From NCBI GenBank assembly GCA_947311315.1, contig CAMZKN010000026.1, positions 29,980-93,979 on the forward strand: a DNA stretch of 64,000 nucleotides. Reading direction: 5' to 3'. The stretch is from an uncultured Desulfobulbaceae bacterium (GTDB taxonomy: Bacteria > Desulfobacterota > Desulfobulbia > Desulfobulbales > Desulfocapsaceae). Shown piece after piece: positions 60,770 through 64,000 of this stretch (positions within the stretch are counted from its first letter, which is position 1; each line of letters opens with the position of its first letter). The notes beneath the pieces were generated by a model, which searched no databases, had not been told where the DNA came from, and was given only the letters and a program-made list of their open reading frames with translations. The translations under genes and the position numbers were made by a program.

Positions 60770-62284
60770 TCAGCCTGATCGGCGAAATTGAATGGCTTCT
60801 GCCACATGTGGTGGTTGAATATTGATGGATTGATCCATATCCGCAATGGTTCTGGAAATTTTAAGTATTCGATGATACGAGCGGGCCGAGAGGCCAAGTT
60901 TCATGACACTTTTTTCCAGCAATTTTTCAGATTGCTGCCCGAGTTCACAATATTTTTCTACGAGTTGGGTGTTCATTTGTCCGTTACAGTGAATTGTACT
61001 CTCATGTCTAAACCGGTTTCTTTGTATAGAGCGGGCTTTGTCAACACGAATTTTAATGTTTTTGGACGACTCACCCCGACTCGTGTCACTCATCTCATGG
61101 TATTCAAGTGCTGCAACCTCCAACTGTAAATCAATTCTATCCAACAGTGGCCCGGAAATTTTCCCTTCATATTTCCGTATTTCATTGGCAGTACAGTTAC
61201 ACTCATTAAATCGATCTCCTTTAAATCCACATGGGCAAGGATTCATGGCCGCAATAAGTGTAAAACGAGCTGGAAATGATAATGTCATGTTAGCGCGAGC
61301 AATTGTTACTTCTCCATCTTCAAGTGGTTGTCGAAGTACCTCGAGCACGTGTTTTTTGAATTCGGGGAATTCATCAAGAAAGAGGACACCATTGTGAGCT
61401 AAAGAGACCTCACCGGGCTTTGGAATACTGCCCCCTCCAATCAAACCGGCATCAGAGATGGTGTGATGGGGTGAACGAAACGGTCTGGTCGTAAAGATCT
61501 CCCCTCCTTTACCGCCTATTGAGTATATCTGGGTAGTTTCAATGATCTCCTCAAGGGACATTTTAGGTAAAATAGTTGGATATCTTCTGGCGAGCATAGT
61601 TTTTCCAGATCCCGGTGGTCCTTTGAGCAGAACATTGTGCCCACCCGATGCTGCTATTTCCAGTGCTCTCTTGGCGTGTTGTTGTCCTTTAATTTCGCTA
61701 AAGTCAACTGGATAGTTTGCAATTTCAGACAGATCATTTTCGGATGACCTGCTACACACTTTTATGTCTCGTAAACCGGCTAAAAACTCAACGACCTGGG
61801 GGAGAGATGATGTTGGAATTACATCAATATTGTCTGGTGCAATTCGGGCTTCACCTTCGTTATCCTTTGGGATAATGACTCCCTTAAAACCATTTGCTTT
61901 TGCTGAAAGTATCATCGGCAGAACGCCATTTACCTTCTGAATGCCTCCATCAAGTGATAACTCACCAATTATGCAGTATTGTCCAATTTTGGTATTATCG
62001 AAAGTTCCCGAAGCCTCAAGAATGCCGACGGCAATTGGCAGGTCAAATCCTGCGCCTTCCTTCCGAATATCTGCAGGTGCGAGATTGACGGTTATACGTT
62101 TGTTTGGGAAATCATAACCGCAGTTTTTAACAGCGGCCTTCACCCTGTCTTTACTTTCTCGAATTGCGTTGTCAGGAAGCCCAACTGTGGAAAACGCAGG
62201 TAAACCATTTGCGATATCGACTTCTACTTGAATTATTTGGCCTTCAATTCCAAGTACTGTACAACTTGATACTTTCGATAGCAT
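60770..62284 (-). CDS. comM: YifB/ComM-family Mg-chelatase-like ATPase
   Basis: GLPAFSTVGLPDNAIRESKDRVKAA, LLKGPPGSGKTMLARR, RPFRSPHHTISDAGLIGGG, AAMNPCPCGF. Confidence 0.94.
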   Translation of the reverse strand: MLSKVSSCTVLGIEGQIIQVEVDIANGLPAFSTVGLPDNAIRESKDRVKAAVKNCGYDFPNKRITVNLAPADIRKEGAGFDLPIAVGILEASGTFDNTKIGQYCIIGELSLDGGIQKVNGVLPMILSAKANGFKGVIIPKDNEGEARIAPDNIDVIPTSSLPQVVEFLAGLRDIKVCSRSSENDLSEIANYPVDFSEIKGQQHAKRALEIAASGGHNVLLKGPPGSGKTMLARRYPTILPKMSLEEIIETTQIYSIGGKGGEIFTTRPFRSPHHTISDAGLIGGGSIPKPGEVSLAHNGVLFLDEFPEFKKHVLEVLRQPLEDGEVTIARANMTLSFPARFTLIAAMNPCPCGFKGDRFNECNCTANEIRKYEGKISGPLLDRIDLQLEVAALEYHEMSDTSRGESSKNIKIRVDKARSIQRNRFRHESTIHCNGQMNTQLVEKYCELGQQSEKLLEKSVMKLGLSARSYHRILKISRTIADMDQSINIQPPHVAEAIQFRRSG

Positions 62285-62325
62285 ATGATTCCTGATTCAA
62301 CAAAGTGTAAATAGTTTATCTTTCA

Positions 62326-63129
62326 TCATTCTTTACCTGCCTGAGGTTGATAAAAGCACTGGATTTCTTGAGAGAATGCACCGTTTTTTTCATTGTATAT
62401 GTAGAGTGGTGGCATGATTTTAGCACCTGAAGCTCCATTTTTTTTAAACTGTAAAAGAACCAGTCGGGACACATTCTTTTTATGGGGATAGCTGTAAATA
62501 AATCGTAATCGCTTTAACTCAAGTCGTACTTGTTGTGCAAAGATAATACACTCAGCGACGGATTCTGCCGGGTAAATAAAAAACACATCCCCTCTATTTT
62601 TAACAACTGATGCAGATGCTTTGAGAAAATCCAATAGAGATGCCAGTACATGATGTCGTGCGAGATTGGCTTCTTTGTTTGTGCTCATTCTGCCACTGGA
62701 ACAAGAATAAAATGGAGGGTTACATATGACTTTATCATATGACTCAGGAGCAACGGCATCGAGTATATTTTTTATATCTGTTCCAATAATTTTGCCATGT
62801 TCTGAAAAATTGTTGGATTGGTAATTGACTTGAGCAAGTTTTGCCAGTGATGCCTGCAGTTCAATTCCTGAAACTTCTTCAACAATAGCAGCCCACCTGT
62901 ACAACAAAATCAGAGCAATAACACCGCATCCTGTACCCATATCAAGTATTTTATCACCATCATCCGGTATTAAAAAATGAGCCAACAGAACAGAATCAAT
63001 TGAAAAACGATAGCCGTTCTTATTTTGAAAAAGAATGAGATCTCCGTCAAAAAGACTATCTTCTGTTACATTGAAGTCTTCCAGGTCCACGTTGCGATCC
63101 TTACAGAATAAAATAATATAGGGAAACAA
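62326..63129 (-). CDS. tRNA1(Val) A37 N6-methyltransferase-like (TrmN6/YfiC family)
   Basis: QNKNGYRFSIDSVLLAHF, ILDMGTGCGVIALIL, KVICNPPFY (NPPF/Y motif). Confidence 0.85.
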   Translation of the reverse strand: MFPYIILFCKDRNVDLEDFNVTEDSLFDGDLILFQNKNGYRFSIDSVLLAHFLIPDDGDKILDMGTGCGVIALILLYRWAAIVEEVSGIELQASLAKLAQVNYQSNNFSEHGKIIGTDIKNILDAVAPESYDKVICNPPFYSCSSGRMSTNKEANLARHHVLASLLDFLKASASVVKNRGDVFFIYPAESVAECIIFAQQVRLELKRLRFIYSYPHKKNVSRLVLLQFKKNGASGAKIMPPLYIYNEKNGAFSQEIQCFYQPQAGKE

Positions 63130-63274
63130 TACTGTAGAAATTATAATTTGTTTTCAAAATCTCGGGAAACGGATTTGCAAACTAAAAAAAGATGCGTATT
63201 CTAGCAGACAGTATTACTTTTCCCGGAAAATATCTAAGGTCGTCTATGATCTTTTCACTTCACAGGAGCTTAAC

Positions 63275-63646
63275 ATGTATGATATTTTTATAAAAACACA
63301 TTTTGCAGGTGCCCATCATCTAAGGAATTATCCTGGGGATTGTGAAAACCCACATGGGCACAACTGGAAGGTCGATGTCACTGTTCGAGCGACAAAACTC
63401 GATGAATGTGGAATGGGTATAGATTTCAAGGTTCTCAAAAAGGTGGTCAAGGAAGTTATTGATAAACTCGACCATCACGACTTGAATGAATTGCCATATT
63501 TTCAGGAAGTAAATCCATCGTCAGAGCATATTTCAGAATTTATTTTTGCCCAGGTTAAATCATTATTGTCTAGTGACAGATATTCTTTGTTTAGTGTTAC
63601 CGTAATGGAAACTGATACTCAGGGGCTCACCTACTATGGCAAATAA
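63275..63646 (+). CDS. queD: 6-carboxy-5,6,7,8-tetrahydropterin synthase
   Basis: FAGAHHLRNYPGDCENPHGHNWKVDVTV, MGIDFKVLK, LDHHDLNE, PSSEHISEFI. Confidence 0.93.
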   Translation: MYDIFIKTHFAGAHHLRNYPGDCENPHGHNWKVDVTVRATKLDECGMGIDFKVLKKVVKEVIDKLDHHDLNELPYFQEVNPSSEHISEFIFAQVKSLLSSDRYSLFSVTVMETDTQGLTYYGK

Positions 63647-63691
63647 GGGTCTCTGAAAAATTGGAGGAGCGAAGGTATACGCTTGTAATGT

Positions 63692-63890
63692 TTACGCAAG
63701 GATTACTATTGTTACACCCCAGCTGCCTGAAGAAATATCGCCGAGACGAAAAGATTTCACGTTGCTATCACACTTGAGAAGAGCATGAACTGATCGACGG
63801 ATATTACCTTTTCCTTTACCATGTATGATTTTCACCTCGGTTATTCCCTTTGCCAGACATTCTTCAAGGTAATCTGGAATAAGTGTGATC
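63692..63890 (-). pseudogene. 5'-truncated stand-alone Smr-domain gene
   Basis: Retains IPDYLEECLAKGITEVKIIHGKGKGNIRRSVHALL...SSGSWGVTIVIL but lacks the upstream DLH segment; in-frame TAA immediately before the only start-like codon (TTG). Confidence 0.65.
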
Positions 63891-64000
63891 AGCGACAATT
63901 ATAATTACCGCCTGACGACAATTATTTTCACCGGATAATTGTGAATAGATTATTCATGTTGCTCTAAGGAGGAACATGAATGATCACAGACAATCAGGTG
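63884..64000 (+). mobile_element. Left end of a probable IS21-like insertion sequence (continues beyond the window)
   Basis: Two ~18-bp direct repeats CGACAATTATaaTtACCG (63893-63910) and CGACAATTATttTcACCG (63916-63933), strong SD AAGGAGG, then ATG ATC ACA GAC AAT CAG GTG (MITDNQV) reaching the window edge. Confidence 0.5.

Noticed and set aside
1-64000. CRISPR array, prophage or known defence island
   Set aside because: No regularly spaced direct repeats, cas genes, phage structural genes or restriction systems seen in the ORF track.

Overview
This 64 kb window is gene-dense and looks chromosomal. The gene complement (DapL, a TRAP-dicarboxylate system, Sdh with a b558-type SdhC, a DUF39 homocysteine-biosynthesis protein) suggests a Desulfobulbales-like Desulfobacterota bacterium; that placement is inference only. 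Most of the window is housekeeping. RNA modification is unusually well represented: rsmA, tsaD, rlmN, trmL, miaA, miaB, trmN6-like, queD and a DUF3524/QTMAN-like glycosyltransferase. Other clear blocks are amino-acid and cofactor genes, sdhCAB, parE/parC, and a dctB-dctD-dctPQM C4-dicarboxylate TRAP locus with a good sigma-54 promoter. One tRNA-His(GTG) is present. No CRISPR array, phage or complete defence island was seen. The items most worth a second look are: (1) a YkgJ-type Cys-cluster protein translationally coupled to a bacterial homologue of the tRNA-queuosine mannosyltransferase family; (2) one polypeptide that appears to fuse MrfA/YprA-like helicase and MrfB/YprB-like exonuclease; (3) a HisH-HisF fusion with eukaryote-like HisF insertions; (4) a PDT-like/ACT/TyrA fusion lacking the ESRP motif, in addition to a canonical pheA; (5) two copies of a ~130-140 bp MITE-like inverted-repeat element; (6) an apparent IS21-like left end at the right edge that seems to have decapitated a stand-alone Smr-domain gene; (7) a DUF39-larE gene pair. 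All family calls come from reading motifs; no database search was run.
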